DNA of 47,580 nt from Clostridiales bacterium (lineage in GTDB: Bacteria > Bacillota > Clostridia > Christensenellales > Aristaeellaceae). The stretch spans positions 1 through 47,580 of the forward strand of contig JAAYOH010000064.1 of the NCBI GenBank assembly GCA_012520375.1, read 5' to 3'. The notes below the pieces were generated by a model. It was not told where the DNA came from. It was given only the letters and a program-made list of their open reading frames with translations, and did not search any database. Shown here piece after piece: positions 1-8,082 of this stretch (the first letter of the stretch is position 1; the number at the start of each line of letters is the position of its first letter). A program made the position numbers and the translations under genes.

Positions 1-230
1 CTGGCGGGAAAGGTCTTGCGCCGGGCGTTTTTCTCGTAGAGTACCGTGCCGGTCTTGGCGTCCATGACCAGGGCGGCTTTGGCCACCAGGTCGCTGTCCT
101 TGAGGGAGCCCGGATCGGCGCTGTCATAGCTGCCGCTTTCCTCTGCCATGGCACAGACGCACAGGGCCAGCGCCAGGAAAAGCGCAGCCAACAGGGCAAG
201 CAGGCGGGATCGGGTGGATCTTTCGGCCAT
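1..230 (-). CDS. D-alanyl-D-alanine carboxypeptidase (PBP5/DacA type), N-terminal fragment
   Basis: The gene runs off the left edge, so only about 76 residues are visible. The protein starts with a basic stretch and a hydrophobic signal peptide (residues about 9-28, ending near CAMAEE). After a short linker comes AALVMDAKTGTVLYEKN, the sequence that in penicillin-binding D,D-carboxypeptidases stands just before the catalytic SxxK. The visible end, RRKTFPA, is where S-T-T-K would follow. Family members trim the terminal D-Ala of peptidoglycan pentapeptides outside the membrane. The active site itself is not in the window, so a related penicillin-recognising enzyme cannot be excluded. The start is the ATG at 230. 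Confidence 0.8.
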   Translation of the reverse strand, partial: MAERSTRSRLLALLAALFLALALCVCAMAEESGSYDSADPGSLKDSDLVAKAALVMDAKTGTVLYEKNARRKTFPA

Positions 231-265
231 GATTGCTTCCGACCTTTCTTCAAAATACGCGAGTC

Positions 266-294
266 ATTGTACCATGATTGACGTAGTTTGTACA
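266..294 (-). promoter_or_regulatory. candidate sigma-A promoter for the carboxypeptidase gene
   Basis: On the minus strand TGTACA (294-289) and TACAAT (271-266) are separated by 17 bp and lie about 35 bp before the ATG at 230. The -10 matches consensus at five of six positions and the -35 at four. Confidence 0.55.
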
Positions 295-340
295 GCCGCG
301 GTTCTGTGTAAACTGCGTCAAACCTTGAATTTCCCGGGGC

Positions 341-1573
341 TCAGTCCCGCCGGAACAGGTCTCTGGTGTACACCTTGTCCGCCACGTCGTCCAGGGCGTC
401 GTCGTAGCGGTTTGCGATGATGGCGGCACTTCGGGCCTTGAAGGTGCGAAGGTCGTTTACCACCAGGCTGCCAAAAAAGGTGCTGCCCTCCTTCAGGGTG
501 GGCTCATAGATGATGACCCGGGCGCCCTTGGCCTTGATGCGCTTCATGACGCCCTGGATAGAGGAGTGTCGGAAGTTGTCCGAGTTGGCTTTCATGGTCA
601 GCCGGTATACCCCCACCACCACTTCCTTTTCCTTGGATTCGCACCAATCGTCGTTGGCCTCGTAGGCGCCTGCGATAGAGAGGACCCGGTTCGCGATGTA
701 GTCTTTGCGGGTACGGTTGGCTGCCACGATGGCTTCGATCAGGTTTTGGGGCACAGCGCTGTAATTGGCCAGCAGCTGCTTGGTGTCCTTGGGCAGGCAG
801 TAGCCGCCGTAGCCGAAGGAGGGGTTGTTGTAGTGGTCGCCGATGCGGGGATCCAGGCACACGCCCCGGATGATATCCCGGGTACATAGGCCCTTCATCT
901 CCGCGTAGGTGTCCAGCTCATTGAAATAGGAAACCCGCAGCGCCAGATAGGTGTTGGCGAAGAGCTTTACCGCTTCGGCCTCGGTAAAGCCCATGAACAG
1001 GGTATCGATGTCGGGCTTTCGCGCACCCTCCTGCAACAGGGAAGCGAAAGTCCTGGCGGCTTGCATCAGCAGGGGATTTTCCGGATCGGTACCCACGATG
1101 ATGCGGGAGGGGTACAGATTGTCGTACAGGGCCTTGCTCTCCCGCAGGAATTCCGGGCTAAACAGCAGCCTGCAGGCGCCGTACTTTTCCCGGGCCCATT
1201 CCGTAAAGCCCACGGGAACGGTGGACTTGATGACCATGAAGGCTTTCGGATTGACCTCCAGGACTTGGGCGATCACCGACTCCACCGCAGAGGTGTCGAA
1301 GTGGTTCAGCTTGCTGTCATAGTTGGTGGGGGTGGCGATGACTACGAACTCGGCCTTCCGGTAGGCGGGCTCGGCCTCGGTGGTGGCCGTGAGGTCCAGC
1401 TCCTTTTCCGCCAGATAGCGCTCGATGTACTCGTCCTGGATGGGGGAGCAGCGACGGTTGATCAACGCCACCTTTTCGGGCAGGATGTCCACCGCCGTGA
1501 CGCTGTGGTGCTGCGCCAGCAGGGTCGCGATGGAAAGGCCCACATATCCGGTACCCGCGACCGCGATATTCAT
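341..1573 (-). CDS. ugd: UDP-glucose 6-dehydrogenase
   Basis: The 410-residue protein oxidises UDP-glucose to UDP-glucuronate with NAD in the cytoplasm, supplying uronic acid for surface polysaccharide. It begins with the Rossmann motif GTGYVG (residues 7-12). It has the family motifs FSPEFLRE (about 138-145) and [14 protein letters not shown] with Lys203, and the active-site Cys259 in GGYCLPKD. Length fits the short bacterial enzymes of about 390-410 residues. The open frame extends upstream to 1717, but the ATG at 1573 follows GGAGAG and starts exactly at the Rossmann strand, so that start is chosen. No glycosyltransferase genes adjoin it, so the product's use is not shown. A GDP-mannose dehydrogenase is less likely from the short length and Cys motif. 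Confidence 0.92.
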   Translation of the reverse strand: MNIAVAGTGYVGLSIATLLAQHHSVTAVDILPEKVALINRRCSPIQDEYIERYLAEKELDLTATTEAEPAYRKAEFVVIATPTNYDSKLNHFDTSAVESVIAQVLEVNPKAFMVIKSTVPVGFTEWAREKYGACRLLFSPEFLRESKALYDNLYPSRIIVGTDPENPLLMQAARTFASLLQEGARKPDIDTLFMGFTEAEAVKLFANTYLALRVSYFNELDTYAEMKGLCTRDIIRGVCLDPRIGDHYNNPSFGYGGYCLPKDTKQLLANYSAVPQNLIEAIVAANRTRKDYIANRVLSIAGAYEANDDWCESKEKEVVVGVYRLTMKANSDNFRHSSIQGVMKRIKAKGARVIIYEPTLKEGSTFFGSLVVNDLRTFKARSAAIIANRYDDALDDVADKVYTRDLFRRD

Positions 1574-1909
1574 GATGCATCTCTCCTTTTCGGGTTTTTT
1601 TAGATGCCTGTCGCATCTCCCGGGTGTTTTGGTACAATGTGCGTGGGGAACGACAAGGGGGCAGAAAAACAGAGAGAAAAAATGACGGAATAAAGCCATA
1701 TCACCGCAAAGGACCACGTGAACCGGAACCCTCTGCTATGGAGAGGATACCATAAGAAACACAGAATCGTCAACGGATGTCGGATTATTTTCCGGGCATT
1801 CGTAGTCTGCTGCCCTTCCCCCATTGACAGGCCCGGGAAAGCGGGGTATCATTCAAAACATGAAGGATGGAGAACACCCTGGGCCGGAAAACAGAGAGGA
1901 GGCGAGCCC
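1574..1909. other. divergent intergenic region between ugd and the nitroreductase gene
   Basis: This 336 bp stretch holds the 5' regions of two divergent genes. Near ugd there is a small inverted repeat (AGATGC...GCATCT, about 1601-1616). A clear promoter for the rightward gene lies at 1824-1852. No convincing ugd promoter was found, and no coding frame here has start-site or composition support. Confidence 0.5.
1824..1852 (+). promoter_or_regulatory. sigma-A promoter for the nitroreductase-like gene
   Basis: TTGACA (1824-1829) and TATCAT (1847-1852) are separated by exactly 17 bp. It lies about 58 bp upstream of the ATG at 1910. Confidence 0.75.
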
Positions 1910-2491
1910 ATGGACTTTGGACGACTGGTATGCCGTAGTCGCAGCCACAGGGGATTTGACGAGCGCCATGTCATAGAGCGGGAGACCCTGCGCACCCTGG
2001 TGGGCTATGCCAGGCTATCCCCCAGCAGTGCCAACCTGCAGGTGCTCAAGTACTACCTTTCCAACGAGGAGGAAACCAACCGACTGATCCGGCCCCATTT
2101 GCGGTGGGCAGGGCGGTTGAAGGGGCTGCAGCTGCCCCGGGAAGGGGAACAGCCAACGGCCTACATCGTCATCCTGATGGATCACGAGATCGCGCCGAGG
2201 GGCGGGCGTTTCCTCATCGATGTGGGCATTGCAGCCCAGACCATCCTGCTGGGCGCGGCGGAGATGGGGCTTGGAGGCTGTATGATCGGCGCTTTCGATC
2301 CCGATGCGGTCCACGGGGCGCTGGGGCTACATGAGCGGCTGGAACCCGTTTTGGTGCTGGCGCTGGGAAAGGGCCTGGACCAGATCGTGATCGAGGAGGC
2401 GCAGAGCGGGGAAATCGCCTACTGGCGGGACGGTGAGGACGTGCATCACGTCCCCAAGCGGCCCCTGGGGGAGCTGATCGTGAACGACTGA
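1910..2491 (+). CDS. nitroreductase-family protein
   Basis: The 193-residue protein fits the small FMN-dependent nitroreductase fold. It has an N-terminal CRSRSHRGFDE segment like the R-R-S/x-x-R-x-F phosphate-binding start of the family, followed by ARLSPSSANLQVLKYY, the usual A-P-S-xxN-xQ position. The middle, DVGIAAQTILLGAAEMGLGGCMIGAF, is the typical core helix. The C-terminal part carries the LVLALGKG strand. Substrate is unknown: family members reduce quinones, nitro compounds or flavins in the cytoplasm. The start is the ATG at 1910 after AGAGGAGG; the longer frame from 1718 has no such site. It appears monocistronic, with its own promoter. Confidence 0.8.
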   Translation: MDFGRLVCRSRSHRGFDERHVIERETLRTLVGYARLSPSSANLQVLKYYLSNEEETNRLIRPHLRWAGRLKGLQLPREGEQPTAYIVILMDHEIAPRGGRFLIDVGIAAQTILLGAAEMGLGGCMIGAFDPDAVHGALGLHERLEPVLVLALGKGLDQIVIEEAQSGEIAYWRDGEDVHHVPKRPLGELIVND

Positions 2492-2570
2492 ACGGCTGCC
2501 GACCGGGCGTATCTTTTTCGTATAATATATGTAAAATCCCCTCCGCAACCGCTTCTGTCCCTTCCTATTC

Positions 2571-2599
2571 TTGAAAAAAACTGACAAAAGGTATATACT
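2571..2599 (+). promoter_or_regulatory. sigma-A promoter of the two-component/GerMN/birA operon
   Basis: TTGAAA (2571-2576) and TATACT (2594-2599) are 17 bp apart. The response-regulator ATG is at 2649, after AAGGAGG. The tightly packed genes downstream to about 7057 have no other obvious promoter. Confidence 0.75.
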
Positions 2600-2648
2600 A
2601 TAGAAGGGAACTTGTACGAGTGCGTGATCGTGAAGGAGGTTTGGGCTG

Positions 2649-3341
2649 ATGGCCAAGCGCATACTGATCGTTGACGACGAGCCCATGATCGTCAAGGGTC
2701 TGAAATACTCCCTGGAACAGGACGGATATGAGACCGGGTCTGCGGGCAATGGCGAAGAGGCCGTGGAAATGTTTTTCGCGGGCAAGTATGACTTGATCTT
2801 GCTGGACGTTATGCTGCCAGGCATCGGGGGCATCGAGGTATGCCAACGCATCCGGGAGAAGAGCGACGTGCCCATCATCATGCTCACCGCCAAGGGCGAG
2901 GACCTGGACAAGATCCTGGGTCTGGAGTACGGTGCGGACGACTACATGACCAAGCCCTTCAACATCCTGGAGGTCAAGGCCAGGATCAAGTCCATCTTCC
3001 GGCGCATCAACCAGAACAAGCGCGAGCAGGATTCCAAGATCCTGCGGGCCCGGGAGATCGAGATCAACCTGAACAATCGCTCGGTGATGGTGGGGGACCG
3101 GGAGGCCAATCTGACCGCCAAAGAGTTTGACCTGCTGCATTTGTTTGCCTCCAACCGGGGCAAGGTGTTCAGCCGGGAAGAGCTGCTGGAGACCATTTGG
3201 AAGTATGATTACCTGGGGGACCTGCGCACGGTAGATGTACACATCCGCCGTCTGCGGGAAAAGGTCGAGAGGAATCCGGCCCAGCCCGAATATATCTTCA
3301 CCAAATGGGGAGTGGGATATTATTTTACCGACAAGGATTAA
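2649..3341 (+). CDS. OmpR/PhoB-family response regulator
   Basis: The 230-residue protein has an N-terminal receiver domain (about 1-118) with acidic pocket D9-D10, phospho-acceptor D53, T80 and K102. A C-terminal OmpR-type winged helix follows (about 130-228), ending in VDVHIRRLREKVE...GVGYYF, the recognition helix and wing. It should bind DNA when phosphorylated by the partner kinase that follows at once. The ATG at 2649 follows AAGGAGG at good spacing. It resembles the WalR/MtrA/PhoP group in layout, but the target genes cannot be told from sequence. The next gene overlaps or abuts it. Confidence 0.92.
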   Translation: MAKRILIVDDEPMIVKGLKYSLEQDGYETGSAGNGEEAVEMFFAGKYDLILLDVMLPGIGGIEVCQRIREKSDVPIIMLTAKGEDLDKILGLEYGADDYMTKPFNILEVKARIKSIFRRINQNKREQDSKILRAREIEINLNNRSVMVGDREANLTAKEFDLLHLFASNRGKVFSREELLETIWKYDYLGDLRTVDVHIRRLREKVERNPAQPEYIFTKWGVGYYFTDKD

Positions 3342-4797
3342 AAAGACCCTGTGCTCCATTCGCTGGAGGATCGTACTCGCCTACCTGATCATCATTTGCG
3401 TGGCCTTCGCCATCGTGGCCACGATGCTGATCCGCATGGTAGGCGAATATCTGTTTTCCCAGAAGGTGCGGGAAGAACAGCGGATGACCGAGGACCTGGC
3501 GGCGGGCTTCGTGTCCGTGCTGGGCGATCGGGATGCCGGGGCGCTGTACGCTCAGGTGCTGGAGGCAGCGGAACAATCCGACAGCCGGGTGATCGTGCTG
3601 GACACCCAGGGGGTGGCCCAGGCGGACTCCCTGTCCCAAGCCAACGGTCAGCGCCTGGCCCTGCAGGAGGTGGCCCACGTCCTGCGAGGCGGCGCCTCCA
3701 CCTACGGCTTTTACGATTTGCGCAGCAGCAGCAGTACCTTTTTGCGCAGCCTCAGCTTTTCTGCCCGGGGAGACGCCCTGATGGGGGTGTATACCGCGCC
3801 CATCCCGGTGGAGGGACGGCTGGCAGGGGTGGTGCTGTATTTGTCCGATGCCCGGGAGGTGTTCGACAACCTTACCCGGATGCAGCTGCGCATGACGGTG
3901 TGGTTGGTGCTGGTGGCCCTGGCAGTGCTGACGATGTCGGTGCTGGTAACCCGCCTGTTCACGCGGCCTATCGAAGAACTTTCTGCCGGCATCGCCCGGA
4001 TGACCAACGGCGATCTGAGCAGCCGGGTCACCGTGCGGGGGCACAACGAGTATTCCCAGTTGGCGGAGGCCTTCAACATGATGTGCCAGCGGCTGGAACG
4101 GCTGGACCAGACCCGCAACCAGTTCGTATCCAACGCCTCCCACGAGCTCAAAACCCCTCTGTCCACCATGAAGGTCCTGATCCAGACCCTGCAGTACCAG
4201 GATGTGTACGATCCCGAGATGCAAGCGGAATTTTTGGGGGACATCGATGCGGAGATCGACCGGCTGAACGCCATCGTGGGGGACCTGCTCACCCTGGTGA
4301 ATATCGACAGCGGCCGGCAAGAGCTCAAGCCCGAACTGCTGCGCCTGGACGAATTGATCGACGAGACGGCGTACCGCCTGCGGCCCCTGGCGGAAAAGCG
4401 GGGCATCCATATGGACGTGGTGGTGAAGGACCGGATCGAGACCATGGCAGACGCCCGCAAGCTGAGCCAGGTGTTTTACAACCTCATGGACAATGCGGTG
4501 AAATACACCCCGGACGGCGGCTTTGTCCGGGCCGAAGTGGGGCGCAACGGGCGCATGGCCCGGGTTACCGTCTCCGACTCCGGCATCGGCATACCCAAGG
4601 CAGACCTGATCCACGTGTTCGACCGCTTCTACCGGGTGGACAAGGCCCGGGCCCGGACCACCGGGGGAACGGGTCTGGGGCTTTCCATCGTCAAACAGTT
4701 CATCCTGATGCACGAGGGCACTGTTGATGTGGACAGCGAAGAGAATGTGGGCAGCACCTTCACGGTGGAACTGCCCATCATCAACCTGACCGCATGA
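3235..4797 (+). CDS. membrane sensor histidine kinase
   Basis: Domains in order: a first membrane helix (IVLAYLIIICVAFAIVATML), an extracytoplasmic region of about 140 residues, a second helix (VWLVLVALAVLTMSVLVT), a HAMP linker (RPIEELSAGIARMTNGD), a HisKA helix with phospho-acceptor His at codon 4141 (SNASHELKTPL), and an ATPase domain with NLMDNAVKYTP, DSGIGIP and GGTGLGLSIV boxes. There is no PAS domain. The partner regulator is upstream and a GerMN lipoprotein follows. The only ATG start is 3235, which overlaps the regulator gene by 107 bp. The protein more naturally begins near LCSIRWRIV, where only CTG (3349) or ATT (3337) is in frame behind AAGGA. The true start is therefore uncertain. 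Confidence 0.9.
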   Translation: MYTSAVCGKRSRGIRPSPNISSPNGEWDIILPTRIKKTLCSIRWRIVLAYLIIICVAFAIVATMLIRMVGEYLFSQKVREEQRMTEDLAAGFVSVLGDRDAGALYAQVLEAAEQSDSRVIVLDTQGVAQADSLSQANGQRLALQEVAHVLRGGASTYGFYDLRSSSSTFLRSLSFSARGDALMGVYTAPIPVEGRLAGVVLYLSDAREVFDNLTRMQLRMTVWLVLVALAVLTMSVLVTRLFTRPIEELSAGIARMTNGDLSSRVTVRGHNEYSQLAEAFNMMCQRLERLDQTRNQFVSNASHELKTPLSTMKVLIQTLQYQDVYDPEMQAEFLGDIDAEIDRLNAIVGDLLTLVNIDSGRQELKPELLRLDELIDETAYRLRPLAEKRGIHMDVVVKDRIETMADARKLSQVFYNLMDNAVKYTPDGGFVRAEVGRNGRMARVTVSDSGIGIPKADLIHVFDRFYRVDKARARTTGGTGLGLSIVKQFILMHEGTVDVDSEENVGSTFTVELPIINLTA

Positions 4798-4811
4798 GAA
4801 AGGAGAGCGGC

Positions 4812-6296
4812 ATGAAGCGTCTGGCACTCTTTTTGATCCTGGCGGCGCTGCTATTCACCAGCGGCTGCGTGTCGATCTCCCTGACCCAGGTGGAGACCGC
4901 GGGGGATACGGTGCTCCCCGAAAGCACCGCGACCGTGCCGCCGGCGCCCGTCGGGGACAGCCGTGCCGACCGGGCCCAGCGCATCACCCTGTACTTTATC
5001 TCCATGGACATGCAGCAGCTCATTCCCCTTTCCCGCAGCATCCGCCTGATGGGGGACGAGTCCGCCGCGGAAAAGGCGCTGGAACTGCTGTTGGAGAGTA
5101 CCGGCACGGACAGCCTGCTGCCCGTGGCCCCGGCGGGGACAAGGCTTCGCGCCCTGGAAATCAGCCAGGGCATTGCCACGGTCGACTTGTCGGTGGACGC
5201 CCTGACCCTGAACGCCCAGGAGCTGGTCTGGCTGAAGGCCGCCGTGGTCAATACCCTGATCGGCCTGGACGGCATCAAACAGGTCAACGTACTCATTGAC
5301 GGCAAGGAGGAGAGCGGCACCGGGCTGCCCAACGGCACCCTGCGATTTGTGTCCGAAACCCTCACCGCCCTGTGGGCCCAGCAACAGGTGGATGCCCAGC
5401 GTTTCGAGGAGAACCCGGCGGCAGCCCAGATCCTTCGGACTTTTACATTGTATTTCGGAACACAGGACCAGAGCCGGCTGCTCCCCGAACTGCGGGAACT
5501 GGTGCTGGAGCGGGATCCGGCGGCGACCCTGCTCGAAGCGCTGCGCAGGGGATCCGACAAAGGAAGCAGAAGGGTCATCCCCGGCAGCGCCATGACCAGC
5601 TGCGCTCCCGAGCGCCTCACCCTGGAGGATGGGCGGCGGGTGATTCGCCTCTCTTTCCCCGGCCAGATCAAAGCCCAGCTGGAGACGGCGGGCATCCCGG
5701 CCTGGCAGATGTACGCCTCTCTCAGCTACACCCTGTGCCGGGCGCTGCCCCGGGTGGACGGCATCATGGTATGCATCGACGGGAATCCCCTGACCAGAGT
5801 CCAGGGTCCCCAGGGGATGCTGCATTTCGAAGGGGGGATCATGATCCCGGCGGCGTTCAACGACGTGGTGGCCACCATGAGCACCCTGTACTACGCCGAT
5901 GATTCGGGCATGTTGACTCCGGTCCGGCGGCCCATGGATTGCAGGAGCGCCACGGCGCCACGGATCCTGTTGTGCAGCCTCATGGAGGCGCCGGGGGCGG
6001 GGATGCTTTCTGTGATGCCCGAGGGGGTCTCGGAGGCGGACATCATCGGCATCCGGCTGGAGGACGGCTGCGCCCTGGTGAACCTGTCCGGCAACTTCTA
6101 CCGCTTGTGCCAGGGGATGAGCCGGCAGCAGGAGCGGTTGCTGATCTACGCCATGGTCAACACCTTATGCGAATTGGAGGCCGTGGACCGGGTGCGCTTT
6201 TATGTCGGCGACCAGACCGTAGAGAGCCTGGCGGGTTGGATCTACCTGGGCACCGAGCTGATGCCCAATCCCGGTCTGATCCGGAGGCCTTCGTGA
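4812..6296 (+). CDS. lipoprotein with three GerMN domains
   Basis: The 494-residue protein starts with a lipoprotein signal (MKRLALFLILAALLFTSGC); the Cys in TSGC would be lipidated and the protein held on the outer face of the membrane. Three successive regions look like GerMN domains: about 55-165 (ITLYFISMD...), about 205-320 (FTLYFGTQD...) and about 355-475 (STLYYADDS...). Each starts with a short strand and ends with a V-x-V/F-x-D/G strand. GerMN domains occur in spore germination protein GerM and in actinobacterial LpqB. The gene follows a regulator-kinase pair, the same neighbourhood as LpqB after MtrAB, which suggests a partner of the sensor. ATG 4812 is chosen because AGGAGAG precedes it; ATG 4794 would put six residues ahead of the signal. 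Confidence 0.8.
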   Translation: MKRLALFLILAALLFTSGCVSISLTQVETAGDTVLPESTATVPPAPVGDSRADRAQRITLYFISMDMQQLIPLSRSIRLMGDESAAEKALELLLESTGTDSLLPVAPAGTRLRALEISQGIATVDLSVDALTLNAQELVWLKAAVVNTLIGLDGIKQVNVLIDGKEESGTGLPNGTLRFVSETLTALWAQQQVDAQRFEENPAAAQILRTFTLYFGTQDQSRLLPELRELVLERDPAATLLEALRRGSDKGSRRVIPGSAMTSCAPERLTLEDGRRVIRLSFPGQIKAQLETAGIPAWQMYASLSYTLCRALPRVDGIMVCIDGNPLTRVQGPQGMLHFEGGIMIPAAFNDVVATMSTLYYADDSGMLTPVRRPMDCRSATAPRILLCSLMEAPGAGMLSVMPEGVSEADIIGIRLEDGCALVNLSGNFYRLCQGMSRQQERLLIYAMVNTLCELEAVDRVRFYVGDQTVESLAGWIYLGTELMPNPGLIRRPS

Positions 6297-7057
6297 CGGC
6301 GGCGGAATGGGGGGGCCTTTCCCCCTTTTACCGGCTCATCCTGCTGGATTCGGTGGATTCCACCAACCTGTACGCCAAAGACCTCGCACGGCAGGGGGAG
6401 GCTGAAGGCGCCGTGGTGATTGCCCGCAGCCAGAACGCGGGGCGGGGGCGGAGGGGGCGTTCTTTCTATTCTCCCCAGGGGGACGGCCTGTACATGAGCG
6501 TCCTGCTGCGGCCCACCCTCCCGGCCTGCGCATCCCTCACCCTCACCACCAAGGCGGCGGTGGCGGTGTACGAAGCCCTTCGGGCCAGGGGTTTCCCCTG
6601 CGAGGTCAAGTGGGTGAACGACCTGCTGCTCCGGGGCAGGAAGGTGTGCGGCATCCTCACCGAGGGGCAGACGAACCCGAGGGGGCGGCTCGCCTGGGCG
6701 GTGGTGGGCATCGGCGTCAACCTCCGGGAGCCCGACGGCGGGTTCCCACGGGAGCTGGCCGATATCGCCGGGGCGCTGTACGCCCGGGAAGCCCTGCCCG
6801 AGGGAGCGGCCCGGGAATTGGCAATGGATATCCTGGCCCGCTTTCACGGGTTGTACCAGGGCGCGGAACGCTGCCACCTTGCGGTCTACCGGGCAGCCTG
6901 TCCGGTGGCCGGGCGGCGGATCCTGGTGCTGGGGCGGGGGGAGCCCCGGGAAGCCCTGGCCCTGGGCATTGGGGAAGACTTCGGGCTTTGGGTGCGCTGG
7001 CCCGGGGGCGGGGAGGAGGTGCTCTCCAGTGGAGAGATCAGCACCCGCTTTGTCTAG
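6293..7057 (+). CDS. birA: biotin--[acetyl-CoA-carboxylase] ligase, catalytic domain only
   Basis: The 254-residue protein attaches biotin to carboxylase or decarboxylase carrier domains through biotinyl-AMP. Seen motifs: DSTN (about 22-25), the nucleotide loop GRGRRGR (50-56), KWVND (106-110, usually KWPND) and GILTE. A C-terminal SH3-like part ends in SGEIS. There is no N-terminal helix-turn-helix, so it should not be a repressor. GTG 6293 overlaps the TGA of the GerMN gene (GTGA), with GGAGG just upstream, implying translational coupling. Its presence in the two-component operon looks like shared transcription rather than shared function. Confidence 0.9.
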   Translation: MTAAEWGGLSPFYRLILLDSVDSTNLYAKDLARQGEAEGAVVIARSQNAGRGRRGRSFYSPQGDGLYMSVLLRPTLPACASLTLTTKAAVAVYEALRARGFPCEVKWVNDLLLRGRKVCGILTEGQTNPRGRLAWAVVGIGVNLREPDGGFPRELADIAGALYAREALPEGAARELAMDILARFHGLYQGAERCHLAVYRAACPVAGRRILVLGRGEPREALALGIGEDFGLWVRWPGGGEEVLSSGEISTRFV

Positions 7058-7183
7058 GCGGGCGGGAGGATTTCCTGTAAAAAACCGGCTTCGAATCACG
7101 GTGAACTACGATCTTTCTTTATGAAGCGCTTTGGCGCACACGATGGCGGGTGCCCCGTAATGGCACCAGGAAGGGGATGCGAA

Positions 7184-7828
7184 ATGAAAATTCCGGAACC
7201 GATTAGACGTTTTTTCCGCAGGTTTGCCATCAGCAATCTGATGAACTACATCGTTTTTGGCATGGCTACGGTGTATATTCTGGACCTGCTGCTGCCCATC
7301 AACTTGTACGCAATGCTGTACCTGGATCGCTCGATGGTCCTTTCGGGGCAGATCTGGCGCCTGCTCACCTTTACCATTCTGCCGCCCAACAGTTCCCTGA
7401 TCTTTATCCTGCTCAGCCTGTACCTGTACTGGATGATTGGGATCGTGTTGGAGAACCAGTGGGGCACCGTAAAGTTCAATATGTTCTATTGGACGGGGGT
7501 ATTGGGCAACATCATCGCTGCCATGATTTCCGGAGGCGCTACCAACCATTTCCTGAATCTATCCCTCTTCCTGGCCTTTGCCGTCATGAATCCGGATTTC
7601 CAGCTGACCCTCTTCTTCTTCCTCCCCGTCAAGATGAAGTACCTGGCGATGCTGGACGCGGCGCTATACCTGTATTATTTCATCACGGGCGGCTTGTCCA
7701 CCAAACTGATGATCATCTTCGCCCTGCTCAACCTTTTCCTCTTTCTGGGGGGAGACATCATCAACACCATCCGGCGGGAAAAGCAGTACTGGAAGACGCG
7801 GCGGAATTTCAGGAAGAATATGCGCTGA
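7184..7828 (+). CDS. rhomboid-like membrane protein lacking the catalytic serine motif
   Basis: The 214-residue protein has about six hydrophobic helices. The stretch GQIWRLLTFTILPPNS, followed by YLYWMIGIVLENQWG, matches the L1 loop and second-helix layout of rhomboids. NPDFQLTLFFFLPVKMKYLA matches the segment after their catalytic helix. Where active rhomboids have GxSG, this protein has a FLNLSLFLAFAV-type helix with no GxSG, and no suitably placed C-terminal histidine was seen. It is inferred to be a non-proteolytic rhomboid relative. ATG 7184 follows AGGGGATG. It lies 126 bp after birA and ends before a terminator at 7964. Confidence 0.65.
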   Translation: MKIPEPIRRFFRRFAISNLMNYIVFGMATVYILDLLLPINLYAMLYLDRSMVLSGQIWRLLTFTILPPNSSLIFILLSLYLYWMIGIVLENQWGTVKFNMFYWTGVLGNIIAAMISGGATNHFLNLSLFLAFAVMNPDFQLTLFFFLPVKMKYLAMLDAALYLYYFITGGLSTKLMIIFALLNLFLFLGGDIINTIRREKQYWKTRRNFRKNMR

Positions 7829-7963
7829 TGCATCCCGAGCATGCGCTTTCTTTTCAGCCGGGCGGCAATCCGGACGGGCTGCCGGTGCGCTTCCTCTCCC
7901 CAGCCGGTTCCGGCAAGGGATAGGACAGAAGTATCGGGATCCTTCCATTAAAAGCGCCGGTTT

Positions 7964-7993
7964 GGGGCAAAATATTATTTTATCCCCTTTTTT
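7964..7993 (+). terminator. intrinsic terminator after the rhomboid-like gene
   Basis: GGGG (7964-7967) pairs with CCCC (7984-7987), and AAAAT pairs with ATTTT inside it across a small internal loop. Six T follow at 7988-7993. It separates the upstream operon from glgC. Confidence 0.6.
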
Positions 7994-8027
7994 GCGCGAC
8001 ACAGTAGCATTTTGGCCCGAAGTGCTG

Positions 8028-8033
8028 TATAAT
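8028..8033 (+). promoter_or_regulatory. -10 element for the glgCDA operon
   Basis: A perfect TATAAT sits about 50 bp before the chosen glgC start. The -35 position (8005-8010, TAGCAT) is poor, so the promoter may need an activator or be weak. Confidence 0.5.
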
Positions 8034-8082
8034 GTTATTGGATGGTTATACTGTATCTATGTGTAAAGGAGTTGATGAAAAG

